64,000 nt of DNA from Planctomycetota bacterium (GTDB taxonomy: Bacteria > Planctomycetota > UBA1135 > UBA2386). Made by a program: the position numbers and the translations under genes. The stretch lies in the NCBI GenBank assembly GCA_020638735.1, contig JACKHZ010000009.1, positions 372,001 through 436,000 on the forward strand, in the 5' to 3' direction. The notes below the pieces were generated by a model. That model was not told the DNA's origin, did no database searches, and saw only the letters and a program-made list of their open reading frames with translations. Shown piece by piece: positions 1 through 8,601 of this stretch (within the stretch, counting starts at the first letter, position 1; the number at the start of each line of letters is the position of its first letter).

Positions 1-1180
1 GCGGCGAAACGCCCGGCGCGCACGGCGTCCACGTCGCTCCGTCCCACTCCCACGTGTCGTCCAACGCCACGGGCGACAGGCCGAGCAGCCCGCCGAACAG
101 CACCGCACGACCGCGGCGTTCGTCGTAGGCCAACGCCGCCGAGGAGCGCGCACCGATCTGTGCGCCGGAAGGGCCGGGAGCCCACGTCGCGCCGTCCCAG
201 AGCCAGGTGTCGTCGAGCGCGGCGCCGTTGCCGTCGAGGCCGCCGAACAGCACCGAGCGCTGCCGCGCGCCGTCGTAGGTCATCGCGTGCGCGCGGCGCG
301 CCGGCGGGGCGAGCGCGGGCGCGCGTTCGCGCCAGTGCGCGCCGTCCCACTCCCACGTGTCCTGCAGCGATGCGCCGCCGCCGAGAGCCGCCGAACAGCA
401 CCGTGACCTGCCGGCCGAGGTCGTAGTCGAGCGCCAAGGCGTCGCGCGCCGGCGGCACTTCGGTGTCGTCGCGCAGCGCCCACGCGCTGCCGTCCCACTC
501 CCACGTGTCGGCGAGGCTCTGGCTGTTGGTCGGGCCGCGGCCGCCGAACGCGACCGTGCGCCCGCGCACCGCGTCGTAGGCCAGCGCGACACGGTCGCGC
601 AGCCCGGGCGTGTTCGCCGGCGCCGACTGCAGCCAGTCCGAGCCGTCGTATTCCCACACGTCGTCGAAGCGCACGCCCGTCGCGCTGCCGGCGAACAGCA
701 CGAGCACGCCGCGCGCCGCGTCGTAGTCCATGCCGAACCGCTGCCGCGCCGGCGGCGCGTGCACCGTCGACACCTGTTGCCAGTCGGCGCCGTCCCACTC
801 CCACGTGTCGTCGTGGTTGGCGACGCCGTCGGTGCCGCCGAACAGCACGACGCGCTGCCGCGCCGCGTCGTAGGCCATCGCCCCGAGCTCGCGTGCGCCG
901 GGCGCGTGCGCCGGCGACAGCTGCGTCCAGGCGACGCCGTCCCAGCTCCACGTGTCGGCCTGCGGCCCGGCGCCCTGGCCGCCGTAGAGCAGCGTCACGC
1001 CGCGCGCCGCGTCGAACGCCATCTGCGCGCCGTCGCGCGGCGACGCCGCTCGCCGGCGCGCGCTGCGTCCACGCCGCGCCGTCCCATTCCCACGTGTCCG
1101 CGAGGCCGCCGCCGGCGCCGTTGCCGCCGAACAGCACGACGCGCCCGCGCGCGCGCGTCCATCGCGTGATCACCGCCAGC
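1..1180 (-). pseudogene. Kelch-repeat secreted protein, frameshifted, runs off the window
   Basis: Read leftward this encodes repeated blades of about 55-60 residues, each with a VLFGG strand and a DTWEWDG strand (variants DTWSWDG, DVWEYDG, DTWLWDG). This is the Kelch/galactose-oxidase beta-propeller pattern. At least six blades are visible between 1080 and 1 and the gene continues past the window. One continuous frame runs from about 1036 to 386. Near 383-386 an extra base breaks a blade, which resumes in another frame as GASLQDTWEWDG. Near 1036-1040 one base is missing. Such proteins are usually exported and bind or display carbohydrates; no substrate can be named. The frameshifts may be real decay or sequence errors (see findings). 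Confidence 0.7.
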
Positions 1181-1807
1181 GTCAAGCCTCGTGTCGTCGA
1201 AGCGACCGCCGAGGAAGCCGCCGAACAGCACGACGCGCTGGCGCGCGGCGTCGCTGCCCTGCGAGCGCGCAGCGCCGGAGACTCCAGCTCGAGGACGCGC
1301 GACGCGCGCCGCGCAGCGACGCGGACAGCCGGCTGCACTGCGGAGGCGGTGCGCCGATCCAGACCGTGCCGACACCTCGGCCGCAGCGATGTCGGACGCG
1401 TGCTTGCGGCGCGGCGTGGCGCGCGCCATGTGCGGCGATGTGTCCCTCGGCGACGACGACCTGCGCGTGCAGCGGCTGCCGACCGCGCTCGTCGGCGTCG
1501 TCGGGCGCTCGCACGACTGGCGCGGCCAGGATCGGCGACTACTGGCGCCGCGCGCGCTCAGGCGCGCGTGCTCGGCGCGCATCGCTGCGTGCCGCGCGCC
1601 GCCGTGGTCCAGCGCGGCGCGCCCCGCCGACGGCGGCAGGTGGCGTCGACTGGGTGCGCGGCGTCGTCGCGCGCGCAACGCGTGCGGCAGTCTGGCGCGC
1701 GGCGAGGCGCTGCTGTCGACCACGCACGCGATGGCACCTTCGCCGTCGCTTGCCGCGGCTCGACCGCGGCGTGGTGGCGCGCGCGCGCCGCTCAGCGCGC
1801 TCGCGCG
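1079..1807. repeat. Noisy direct copy of 1811-2677
   Basis: This block matches 1811-2677 in the same order: a Kelch blade, the Kelch signal-peptide end, the short intergenic gap, and the first ~130 codons of the methyltransferase. It is about 135 bases shorter and full of small indels, so neither gene is readable in it. Shared stretches include the VLFGG region at 1222-1250 (match 2014-2042) and the methyltransferase start at 1431-1465 (match 2266-2302). At one point (VLFGGFLGG, near 1225) this copy is in frame while the other has lost a base. Confidence 0.7.
1335..1807 (+). pseudogene. Degraded 5' copy of the Rsm22-like methyltransferase
   Basis: Within the noisy copy this part corresponds to the upstream region and first ~130 codons of the gene starting at 2272. 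The start region with its run of GAC codons is recognisable at about 1440-1465, and the pieces encoding GDYW, RVLGARI and SPHAMA can be followed, but frames change every few tens of bases. There is no reading frame that could give a functional protein. It ends abruptly at about 1807, where the next Kelch blade begins. Confidence 0.6.
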
Positions 1808-1810
1808 CGC

Positions 1811-2172
1811 GCCGTCCCATTCCCACGTGTCCGCGAGGCCGCCACCGGCGCCGTTGCCGCCGAACAGCACGACGCGCGCGCGCAGCGAGTCGTAGGCCAT
1901 CGCGCCGGTCAACCGCCGACCAGCGCGGCAGCCAGCTGCTGCGCCGGCGATCCTGAGGCTCCACTCGAAGCCGTCCCACGACCAGGTGTCGTCGAAGCGA
2001 CCGCCGAGGAAGCCACGAACAGCACGACGCGCTGGCGCGCGGCGTCGAACACCATGACCTGACCGGAGCGCGGCCCGAGCACCGGCGCCGGAAACCAGCT
2101 CGAGGACTGCGCGACGAGCGGCGCCAGCAGCAGCGACGCGAGACAGCCGGACTTCACTGCGGAGGCGTACAT
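1811..2172 (-). pseudogene. 5' end of the Kelch-repeat secreted protein
   Basis: A good start lies at 2172: MYASAVKSGCLASLLLAP, a typical Sec signal peptide, followed by a mature start at about VAQSSSW. The first blade reaches QRVVLF and then loses frame near 2014, where the expected VLFGGFLGG is read as VLFVASS after loss of one base. A second blade (VVLFGGNGAGGG, DTWEWDG) is readable in another frame around 1811-1890. This is most simply the true N-terminus of the gene whose blades lie at 1-1080. The noisy segment between them would then be an inserted or misassembled copy. Confidence 0.6.
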
Positions 2173-2271
2173 GTCCAGACTGTGCCGACACCTCGGCCGC
2201 AGCGATGTCGCAGCTCTGTCAAAGGACGCGTGCTTGCGGCGCGGCGTGGCGCGGCGCCATGCTGTGCGGCG

Positions 2272-3243
2272 ATGTCCCTCGGCGACGACGACCTGAACCG
2301 CGTGCAGCGGCTGCGCGAACGCTTCCTCGACGCGTCGTCGGATGTCGCACGACAGGCGGCGCTCGGCGACTACTGGCGCGACCGCCGGGACGTCGACGCG
2401 TACGACCGCGTGCTCGGCGCGCGCATCGGCTGGAAGTGGGACGCCGCGCTCGACGAGCTGATCCAGCGCGGCTTCGCCCGCGCCGACGGCGAGGTGGTGG
2501 TCGACTTCGGCTGCGGCGCCGGCGTCGCGGCGCGGCGGTTCGTGCGGCGGTTCGGCGGCGGCGAGGTGCTGCTGCACGACCGCTCGCCGCACGCGATGGC
2601 CTTCGCCGTCGAGCGCCTGCGGCTCGACCTGCCGGGCGTGGTGGCGCGCGCGCTGCCGACGGTCGGCGCGCTCGTGCCCGACGTCCTGCTCGTCAGCCAC
2701 GTGCTCTCCGAGCTGGACGAGGCCGGCATCGCCGCGCTGCGCGACCTGGCCCAACGCAGCCGCCGCGTGGTGCTCGTCGAGCCGGGCAACCGCCCCACCG
2801 CGCGCCGGCTGCAGCTGCTGCGCGACGGGATCCTGCAGGCGCCGGGCGAACGCCACGTCGTCGCGCCGTGCCCCCACCAGGGTGCCTGCCCGGCGCTGGC
2901 GAGCGAGCACGAGTGGTGCCACCTGTTCGCGACGCCGCCGCCCGAGGTGTTCACCGACGGCTTCTGGGCGCGCTGCGGCAAGCAGCTCGGCATCGACCTG
3001 CGCTCGTTGCCCTACTCGTTCGTCGCCATCGCCACGGGCCCCGCACCCGCCGAGGTCGCGCCGCGGCGACGGCCGCTCGGCCGCGCCAGCGTGACGCCGC
3101 ACGAGGCGCACATCATGACGTGCGGCGCCGACGGGCTCGGTCAGCGCGTCGTCACCAAGCGGCGCGAAGCCGCGCTGTGGCGCGCGCTGAAGAAGCGCCC
3201 CGAGCAGCTGCGGCAGCTGCTCGACGAGGATCCCAAGGCCTAG
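2272..3243 (+). CDS. Rsm22-family SAM-dependent methyltransferase-like protein
   Basis: A 323-residue protein with a class I methyltransferase fold: VVDFGCGAGVAARR (SAM-binding loop, about residues 79-92) and the later strands LLVSHVLSELDE and VVLVEPGN. C-terminally it has the Rsm22/METTL17 cysteine signature: C200 and C206 in APCPHQGACP, C216 in WCHLF, and C284 in MTCGADG. In the mitochondrial relatives four such cysteines hold a 4Fe-4S cluster and the protein assists small-ribosomal-subunit assembly. The bacterial role is not settled. The start chosen is the ATG before SLGDDDL; an in-frame upstream extension would run into the Kelch intergenic region. Its stop overlaps the convergent nagB-like stop by two bases. 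Confidence 0.8.
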   Translation: MSLGDDDLNRVQRLRERFLDASSDVARQAALGDYWRDRRDVDAYDRVLGARIGWKWDAALDELIQRGFARADGEVVVDFGCGAGVAARRFVRRFGGGEVLLHDRSPHAMAFAVERLRLDLPGVVARALPTVGALVPDVLLVSHVLSELDEAGIAALRDLAQRSRRVVLVEPGNRPTARRLQLLRDGILQAPGERHVVAPCPHQGACPALASEHEWCHLFATPPPEVFTDGFWARCGKQLGIDLRSLPYSFVAIATGPAPAEVAPRRRPLGRASVTPHEAHIMTCGADGLGQRVVTKRREAALWRALKKRPEQLRQLLDEDPKA

Positions 3244-3980
3244 CCGCCGGCGGCCGCGGCGTTGCCTTCGAGCAGGCTCGCCGCCTCGGTGTCGAGCAGC
3301 ACCAACGCGTTGGGGTGGCGCTGCAGCACCGACGCCGGACAGGCCGACGAAACGTCGCCGTGCAGCATCGAGCGCACCGCCTCGGCCTTGGCCTGACCGA
3401 ACGCGCACAACACCAGCCGTTCGCCGCCGAGGATCGTCTGCACACCGGACGTGACGGCGCGCTTCGGCGGTTCGTCCGGCACGAAGCGCGAGCGCGCGTC
3501 CAGGCGCGTCGACTCGGCCAGCTCGGTGACGTGGAAGCGCGTGTCGAGCGGCGTTCCCGGCTCGTTGAAGGCGATGTGGCCGTTGCGGCCGATGCCGAGC
3601 AGCTGCAACTTGACGCCGCCGGCGCGCTGCAGGCGCTCCTCGTGGGCGCGCATCGAGCCCTCGGCGCCGTGGCACGGCACCGGCAAGAACGTGCCGCGCG
3701 CCAGCATCTCGCGCAGCGGCGGGCACCGCAGCGTCAGCTCGTGCACCATGCCGCCGCGGCGCTGCGGCTCGTAGGCGATGTACTCGTCGAGGTGTGTGCC
3801 GATGAACTCGGTGGTGCTGATGCGGCCCTGCTGGACCTCGGTGGCGAGCGCCCGGAAGAACGCCCCGAAGGTGCCACCGGTCGCGAAGCTGATCAGCGGC
3901 AGGTTGCCCCGGGCGAGCACGTTGCGCACCTCCGACAACAGCAGTGGCACCGCCGCATCGGCGTTGGCGACCACCTGCAC
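3240..3980 (-). CDS. nagB: Glucosamine-6-phosphate deaminase-like isomerase
   Basis: A 246-residue NagB/RpiA-fold sugar isomerase. It would convert glucosamine 6-phosphate to fructose 6-phosphate and ammonia in the cytoplasm. Visible family motifs are FATGGT near the N-terminus (phosphate loop), THLDEY (the FNMDEY-type catalytic Asp/Glu strand), and LLGIGRNGHIAFNEPG with the catalytic His. It is slightly shorter than E. coli NagB (266), mostly at the C-terminus, so the allosteric site may be missing. The start is GTG (VQVVANADAAV). It sits beside the MurNAc salvage genes to the right, separated by a mobile-element scar. 6-phosphogluconolactonase is a related fold, but the motifs favour the deaminase. 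Confidence 0.85.
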   Translation of the reverse strand: MQVVANADAAVPLLLSEVRNVLARGNLPLISFATGGTFGAFFRALATEVQQGRISTTEFIGTHLDEYIAYEPQRRGGMVHELTLRCPPLREMLARGTFLPVPCHGAEGSMRAHEERLQRAGGVKLQLLGIGRNGHIAFNEPGTPLDTRFHVTELAESTRLDARSRFVPDEPPKRAVTSGVQTILGGERLVLCAFGQAKAEAVRSMLHGDVSSACPASVLQRHPNALVLLDTEAASLLEGNAAAAGG

Positions 3981-4059
3981 CTGGGGACGAGCGGGCGGGC
4001 GATCTGTCCATCAAACCCGCGCTGCCTGTGCATCTCGGATGCGTCAGGTCTCCGCGCAA

Positions 4060-4207
4060 GCCTCGGCCTGATGCGGTCGCGCGGAACGCTGGTCGCGATG
4101 CACCCGCTGGAGGCTTCATGCGCTGGTAGCGGGCGACTGAACCGACGTGCACGGAGAGGCCGGTAGCAGCCGCGGCGTTGGTATCGCCAGCCGGCGGGCC
4201 ACTGCAC
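4060..4207 (-). pseudogene. Inverted fragment of a zinc-ribbon transposase-like protein
   Basis: Read leftward this gives PAGWRYQRRGCYRP followed in another frame by ARYQRMK and FRA pieces. These match, in order, the PAGWRYERRGC, ARYQCMMCRR and FRADR pieces of the plus-strand fragment at 4243-4526. It has lost the cysteines and its frame. It is therefore a second, inverted and more decayed copy of the same zinc-ribbon N-terminal domain. The remaining ~100 bases toward nagB show no further family signal. Confidence 0.5.
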
Positions 4208-4242
4208 CTGCCGCGCCCCTTTCGGGTCGGCAGGAGCTGTCG

Positions 4243-4526
4243 ATGTTCACACCGCCGCGTTGCCCGAACCCCTGCTGCAAGCACCACCTCGAGCCCGCTG
4301 GCTGGCGATACGAACGCCGCGGCTGCCTCGGCCGAAGTGTCGTCGGTTCTCGATCGCCCGCTACCAGTGCATGATGTGTCGTCGCACGTTCTCGCGACAG
4401 TCGTTCCGCGCAGACCGAGGCGATCGGCGACCGGAGACCAACGCGCGCATCTTCGAGACCGGCTGGCGCGCGTGCAGCGACCGACTCACTGGTATGCTGC
4501 GCTCGCGCTGTTGCCGCGAGCGTTGA
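4243..4526 (+). pseudogene. Zinc-ribbon transposase-like fragment, frameshifted
   Basis: A start with a good ribosome-binding site (AGGAG, six bases before ATG) gives MFTPPRCPNPCCKHH, then AGWRYERRGC. After a frameshift near 4330 it continues as ARYQCMMCRRTFSRQSFRAD. The C-P-N-x-x-C, RRG, RYxCxxCxRTFSRQ pattern is the zinc ribbon found at the N-terminus of IS1-type and related transposase-like proteins. Translation stops at 4526, after TNARIFE, well before any DDE catalytic domain. It looks like a dead mobile-element remnant. The bases from 4530 to 4680 show no recognisable coding. Confidence 0.55.
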
Positions 4527-4679
4527 CGTGGCGCGAGCGGTGCTGCGCGCGCGCGGCGCCAGGACCGCGTGCTGGAGCATCCATCCACTGTCGTTCACCA
4601 ACCGCTACTGCAGGAAGTCGGCGCGCCTGTTCCGTGCGCAGCCTGATCGGAACGCGGTCGTTGCCTAGTCGGCCAGTCC

Positions 4680-4829
4680 ATGCCTGCTCGCGCGCTGCTC
4701 GAGCAGCGCTTCGGCGCGCTCGACCCGGCCACCCTGGACCGGCTGGCCAACGCCGACCGCGCCCGCCTGGACCGCTGGGCCAGCCGACTGCTCGCCGCGG
4801 CCTCGCTCGCCGAGGTGTTCGACGACTGA
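4680..4829 (+). pseudogene. DUF4351-like C-terminal remnant (Rpn/PD-(D/E)XK transposase-nuclease family)
   Basis: A 49-codon frame ending in TGA at 4827-4829: ALLEQRFGALDPATLDRL, then LDRWASRLLAAASLAEVF. This is the pattern of the DUF4351 tail (LLERRFG...L..W..RLL.A.SLEEVF) found at the end of Rpn-family recombination-promoting nucleases and similar proteins. No upstream nuclease domain is readable, so I take it as the 3' remnant of such a gene. Recognition is from the motif only; it could be a stand-alone small protein. Confidence 0.45.
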
Positions 4830-4866
4830 CGCCGCCACGCGCCGGCTTCGCCGGGCGTAGGCCGCG

Positions 4867-4917
4867 TCACACCCTCCAGAGCCTCACGCCTTCCAGACTC
4901 TCACACCTTCCAGACGA
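4867..4917. repeat. Three tandem 17-base repeats at the end of the acyltransferase gene
   Basis: Three adjacent 17-base units (4867-4883, 4884-4900, 4901-4917) share the pattern TCACxCCxTCCAGA. The right-most unit contains the stop codon and last codons (VWKV) of the minus-strand acyltransferase gene. The other two are therefore copies of the gene's 3' end lying just past it. Confidence 0.7.
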
Positions 4918-6058
4918 TGCCGCGCCGGTACAGCCAGGCCAGCAGCACGTAGAAGCCGCCGACCCAGCCGAGCGCGAACAACAGCGACGCCAGCGGCAGA
5001 TCGCCGACCGCCGCCTCGAGGCCGCCGAACAACCACGACTTCAGCGGCACGTCGCGGCCGTCGACCGACACGGTCCACAGCTTGCCGACGACGCGGCCGA
5101 CCAGCGCGCTGAGCACGAACACCAGCAGCGCGTTGGTGCCGTAGACCTGCAGCGGCCGGGCCCACTTCGTCCAGCCGCGCTGCTCGAACGCCCACACCGC
5201 GAGCCCCAGCCCGCACGCGGCGATGCCGCCGGTCCACAGCACGTAGCTCGACGTCCACAGGTACTTGTTGATCGGTAGCAGCCAGCCCCACACCGCGCCG
5301 AGCGCCATGCCGATCGCGCCGAGGCGCAGCAGCGTCGCGACCTTGTCGCCGGTGGCCGCGTCGCGCCGCAGCACACGCCCGGCCTCGACGCCGAGCAGAC
5401 ACGTCGCCAGCGCCGGCATGGTGCTGAGCAGCCCTTCGGGGTCGTACTTGCCCTTGACCCAGATGTGCTCGCCGAACACCACCTGGTCGAGCCAGCCCTG
5501 CAGCGTCTTCGCCGCGTCGCCGAGGTCCGGCGCGCCGACGCCCGGCACCGGCACCAGCGTGATCAGCGGCCAGTAGACGAGCAGGCACAGCGCCGCGACC
5601 AACCGCTGCGTGCGCAGCGACGCGAACAGGTACAGCAGCGCGGCGATGCCGTAGCAGACGCCGATGCGCTGCAGCACGCCGGGGAAGCGCGTGCGCCACA
5701 GCGGCGCGAACGACCAGCCGTCGTTACCTGACGCGAGCAGCGGGAACGCCGACAGGAACATGCCGATCAGCACCAGCGACAGCACCCGCCTGGCGATGCC
5801 GGCCACCATCGCGCCGCGCGGCGCGCCGTGGTCGAGCTTCTTCTGGAACGCCGGCACGATCGCGACACCGGCGCAGAACAGGAACGTCGGGAAGACGAGG
5901 TCGGTGAACGTGCAGCCGTGCCAGTCGGCGTGGCGCAGTGGCGCGTACTGGTACTTCGCCCCCCACGAGCCCGGGTTGTTGACCAGGATCATGGCCATGA
6001 TCGACGCCCCGCGCAGCGCGTCGAGGCCGATCCAGCGGGCGGGTCTCGGTTCGCTCAC
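4901..6058 (-). CDS. Membrane acyltransferase, HGSNAT / DUF5009 type
   Basis: A 385-residue integral membrane protein with about ten hydrophobic segments. It opens with RWIGLDALRGASIMAMILVN, the hallmark of the heparan-alpha-glucosaminide N-acetyltransferase-like and DUF5009/DUF1624 families. A THDVLFPTFLF-like stretch (TDLVFPTFLFCAG) and LQRIGVCYGIAALLYL follow, as in that family. The eukaryotic relative moves an acetyl group across a membrane onto an amino sugar. Here a role in modifying cell-wall or scavenged amino sugars is inferred from its neighbour: its GTG start overlaps the murQ stop by four bases (GTGA), so the two are translationally coupled. Confidence 0.75.
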   Translation of the reverse strand: MSEPRPARWIGLDALRGASIMAMILVNNPGSWGAKYQYAPLRHADWHGCTFTDLVFPTFLFCAGVAIVPAFQKKLDHGAPRGAMVAGIARRVLSLVLIGMFLSAFPLLASGNDGWSFAPLWRTRFPGVLQRIGVCYGIAALLYLFASLRTQRLVAALCLLVYWPLITLVPVPGVGAPDLGDAAKTLQGWLDQVVFGEHIWVKGKYDPEGLLSTMPALATCLLGVEAGRVLRRDAATGDKVATLLRLGAIGMALGAVWGWLLPINKYLWTSSYVLWTGGIAACGLGLAVWAFEQRGWTKWARPLQVYGTNALLVFVLSALVGRVVGKLWTVSVDGRDVPLKSWLFGGLEAAVGDLPLASLLFALGWVGGFYVLLAWLYRRGIVWKV

Positions 6059-6963
6059 GCCGGCGCGTGCAGCGCCATGCGAACGCTGCCGTCATGGGTG
6101 AACAGCAGCGTGCGTGCCACCGCGACGTCGACCTTGCGCAGCCGCGCGACGATCGCCACCTTGACCTCGCCGTCGGCGCGCTGCAGCAGCTCCGCGGCGT
6201 CGTCGTGGCTGCACGACGCCGCCTCGGCGACGATGCGGATGCTGCGCGCGACGAGCTTCTGGTTGCTGGCCTGCAGGTCGACCATCAGGTTGCCGTAGAC
6301 CTTGTTGAGCCGGACGAACGCGCCGGTGCTCAGCATGTTGAGCACCATCTTGGTTGCGGTCCCGGCCTTCAGCCGCGTGCTGCCGGTCAGGATCTCGGCG
6401 CCGGTGACCACCTCGATCGCCAGCTCGGCGGCGGCGGCGACCGCGCCGCCGGTGTTCATCACCAGCGCGATGGCCAGCGCGCCGACCGAACGCGCGTGCT
6501 CGAGCGCGCCGACCACGTAGGGCGTGCGGCCGCTGGCGGCGATGCCGACCACGGTGTCCTTCGGCCCGATGCCGTGCGCGCGCAGGTCGCTCGCGGCCAG
6601 CGCCGGATCGTCCTCGGCGCCTTCGACCGCGCGCAGGAACGCCTTCTCGCCGCCGGCGATCAACCCGAGCACCTGGTTGCGATCGGCGGAGAAGGTCGGC
6701 GGGCACTCGGCGGCGTCGAGCACGCCGAGCCGGCCGGAGGTGCCGGCGCCGACGTAGACGAGCCGCCCGCCCTTGTGCATGCGCTGCGCGATCTGGTCGA
6801 TCGCCGCGGCGATCTGCGGCAGCGCGTGGCGCACGGCCTCGGCGACGTGGCGATCCTCGTCGTTCATCGCCCCGACCAGGTCGAGCGTGGTCATCGCGTC
6901 GAGCTGCTCGCTGCGCGGGTTGCGGGTCTCGGTCGTCAGCGTGGACAGGTCGATGCGGCTCAT
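6055..6963 (-). CDS. murQ: N-acetylmuramic acid 6-phosphate etherase
   Basis: A 302-residue SIS-domain enzyme that splits the lactyl ether of MurNAc-6-phosphate to give GlcNAc-6-phosphate and D-lactate. It shows LTTETRNPRSEQLD at the N-terminus, YVGAGTSGRLGVLDAAECPP with the catalytic Glu region (E86), the EGAEDD loop, and TGSTRLKAGTATKMVLNM with the lysine/threonine-rich SIS end. Length matches E. coli MurQ. The ATG at 6963 has a clear ribosome-binding site (AGAGGAA). It is divergent from the symporter gene and followed by the overlapping acyltransferase. Its product would feed NagA/NagB; nagB lies about 2 kb away, and no nagA or MurNAc kinase is in the window. Confidence 0.95.
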   Translation of the reverse strand: MSRIDLSTLTTETRNPRSEQLDAMTTLDLVGAMNDEDRHVAEAVRHALPQIAAAIDQIAQRMHKGGRLVYVGAGTSGRLGVLDAAECPPTFSADRNQVLGLIAGGEKAFLRAVEGAEDDPALAASDLRAHGIGPKDTVVGIAASGRTPYVVGALEHARSVGALAIALVMNTGGAVAAAAELAIEVVTGAEILTGSTRLKAGTATKMVLNMLSTGAFVRLNKVYGNLMVDLQASNQKLVARSIRIVAEAASCSHDDAAELLQRADGEVKVAIVARLRKVDVAVARTLLFTHDGSVRMALHAPA

Positions 6964-7092
6964 CTCGGTTCCTCTCGCGCCATGATCGCCCATCGCGCGA
7001 CCGATCGCCACGGTGTCGTTCCCCGCCGAACCCCCCACGAACCGCGGGGAAACGGTTGCATCGCACCATCTCCATCGCGACGGTTCGCCTCG

Positions 7093-8601
7093 ATGGCGAT
7101 CTCTCCGCTCGACCTGTCGGTGCTCGGTGTCTACCTCGCGGCGACGGTCGCGTTCGGCGTCTGGATGGGCCGCGGGCAGAAGTCGGCCAGCGACTACCTG
7201 CTCGGCGGGCGCAACCTGCCCTGGTGGCTGCTGCTGCTGTCGATCGTCGCCACCGAGACCAGCACGGCGACGTTCCTCAGCGTGCCCGGCATCGCCTACG
7301 GCGGCCAGTTCGGCACCGGCGACCTGCGCTACCTGCAGCTGCCGATCGGCTACATCGTCGGCCGCTCGATCGCGGCCCTGGTGCTGCTGCCGCTCTACTT
7401 CCACGGCCAGCTGTTCACCGCCTACGACGTGCTGCGCGAGCGCAGCGGCCCGGCCGTGCGCACGCTCGCCAGCGGCCTGTTCCTGGTGACGCGAACGCTC
7501 GCCGACGGCCTGCGCCTCTACCTCGCCGCGCTGGTCATGCAGATCATGTTCGACTGCACACTGACCACCGCGGTGCTGGCGGTCGGCGCGGCGACCGTCG
7601 TCTACACCGTCACCGGCGGCATCAAGGCGGTGGTCTGGACCGACGCGATCCAGTTCACCGTCTACATGCTCGGCGCCGGCTTCGCGCTGTGGGTGCTGGG
7701 CGACCAGCTCGAAGGCGGGCTCGGCGGCATGCTGGACGCCGCGGACGAGACCGGCCGGCTGCGCGTGTTCGACTGGGCGAGCCCGTTCGGCGACGACCCG
7801 GCGGCGTTCTGGAGCAGCACCTACACGTTCTGGGCTGGCCTGATCGGCGGCGCGGTGCTGTCGATCGGCAGCCACGGCGTCGACCAGATCATCGTGCAGC
7901 GCTACCTCAGCGCGCGCTCGCTGCGCGACGCGCGGAAGGCGCTCTTGTGGAGCGGCCCGGTGGTGATGCTGCAGTTCGCGTTCTTCCTGGTGCTCGGGCT
8001 CGGCCTGGCGGCGTTCTACGCCGCCCATCCGCCGAGCACGCCGTTCCAGAAGGGCGACCGCGTGTTCGCCGACTTCATCGTGCACCACCTGCCGACCGGG
8101 CTGGTCGGCGTGGTGCTCGGCGCCGTGTTCTCGGCGGCGATGTCGACGCTGTCGAGCTCCCTGTCGGCGTCGGCGTCGGCGCTGGTCAACGACTTCGTGC
8201 TGCCGCTGACCGGCCACCGACAGGACTCCAAGTTCGCGTTGCGCGCGGCGCGCGCCGCGACGGTCGTGTTCGCGGCGCTGCAGATCGGCGTCGGCATCAG
8301 CGGCCTCGGCGGCGCCGACGCGGTCGTCAACCAGGTGCTCGGCATCGCCAGCGTGACGACCGGCGTGATCCTCGGCCTGTTCCTGCTGGCGCTGCTGCCG
8401 AAGCGCTCCAACCTCGCCTCCCTCGTCGGCCTGTGCGCCGGCGCCGCCGCGGCGATCGTCGTCGTGTTCGTGCTCAAGCGCTTCGACGTCGCGATCGCGT
8501 GGCCGTGGCACAGCCTGCTGACCTGCGGCCCGACCGTGCTCGTCGGCGGCCTGCTCGCGATGTTGCTCGGCCAGCGCGCGCCGCGCGAGGCCGCCGCGTG
8601 A
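7093..8601 (+). CDS. Sodium:solute symporter (SSS family)
   Basis: A 502-residue transporter with about 13 membrane segments. Family features are MGRGQKSASDYLLGGRNLPW after the first segment, VATETSTATFLSVPG in the second (sodium-site region), and AAMSTLSSSLSASASALVND in the helix with the conserved serine-rich sodium-binding stretch. SSS proteins import sugars, amino acids or vitamins with sodium. The substrate cannot be read from sequence. Its position, divergent from murQ and followed by two muramidases, suggests MurNAc or a related amino sugar. The last codons overlap the GTG of the next gene by four bases. Confidence 0.88.
   Translation: MAISPLDLSVLGVYLAATVAFGVWMGRGQKSASDYLLGGRNLPWWLLLLSIVATETSTATFLSVPGIAYGGQFGTGDLRYLQLPIGYIVGRSIAALVLLPLYFHGQLFTAYDVLRERSGPAVRTLASGLFLVTRTLADGLRLYLAALVMQIMFDCTLTTAVLAVGAATVVYTVTGGIKAVVWTDAIQFTVYMLGAGFALWVLGDQLEGGLGGMLDAADETGRLRVFDWASPFGDDPAAFWSSTYTFWAGLIGGAVLSIGSHGVDQIIVQRYLSARSLRDARKALLWSGPVVMLQFAFFLVLGLGLAAFYAAHPPSTPFQKGDRVFADFIVHHLPTGLVGVVLGAVFSAAMSTLSSSLSASASALVNDFVLPLTGHRQDSKFALRAARAATVVFAALQIGVGISGLGGADAVVNQVLGIASVTTGVILGLFLLALLPKRSNLASLVGLCAGAAAAIVVVFVLKRFDVAIAWPWHSLLTCGPTVLVGGLLAMLLGQRAPREAAA

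Noticed and set aside
2205..4166. Long Arg/Ala-rich open frame on the plus strand
   Set aside because: It overlaps the real methyltransferase and nagB-like genes and has the composition of an off-frame reading of GC-rich code.
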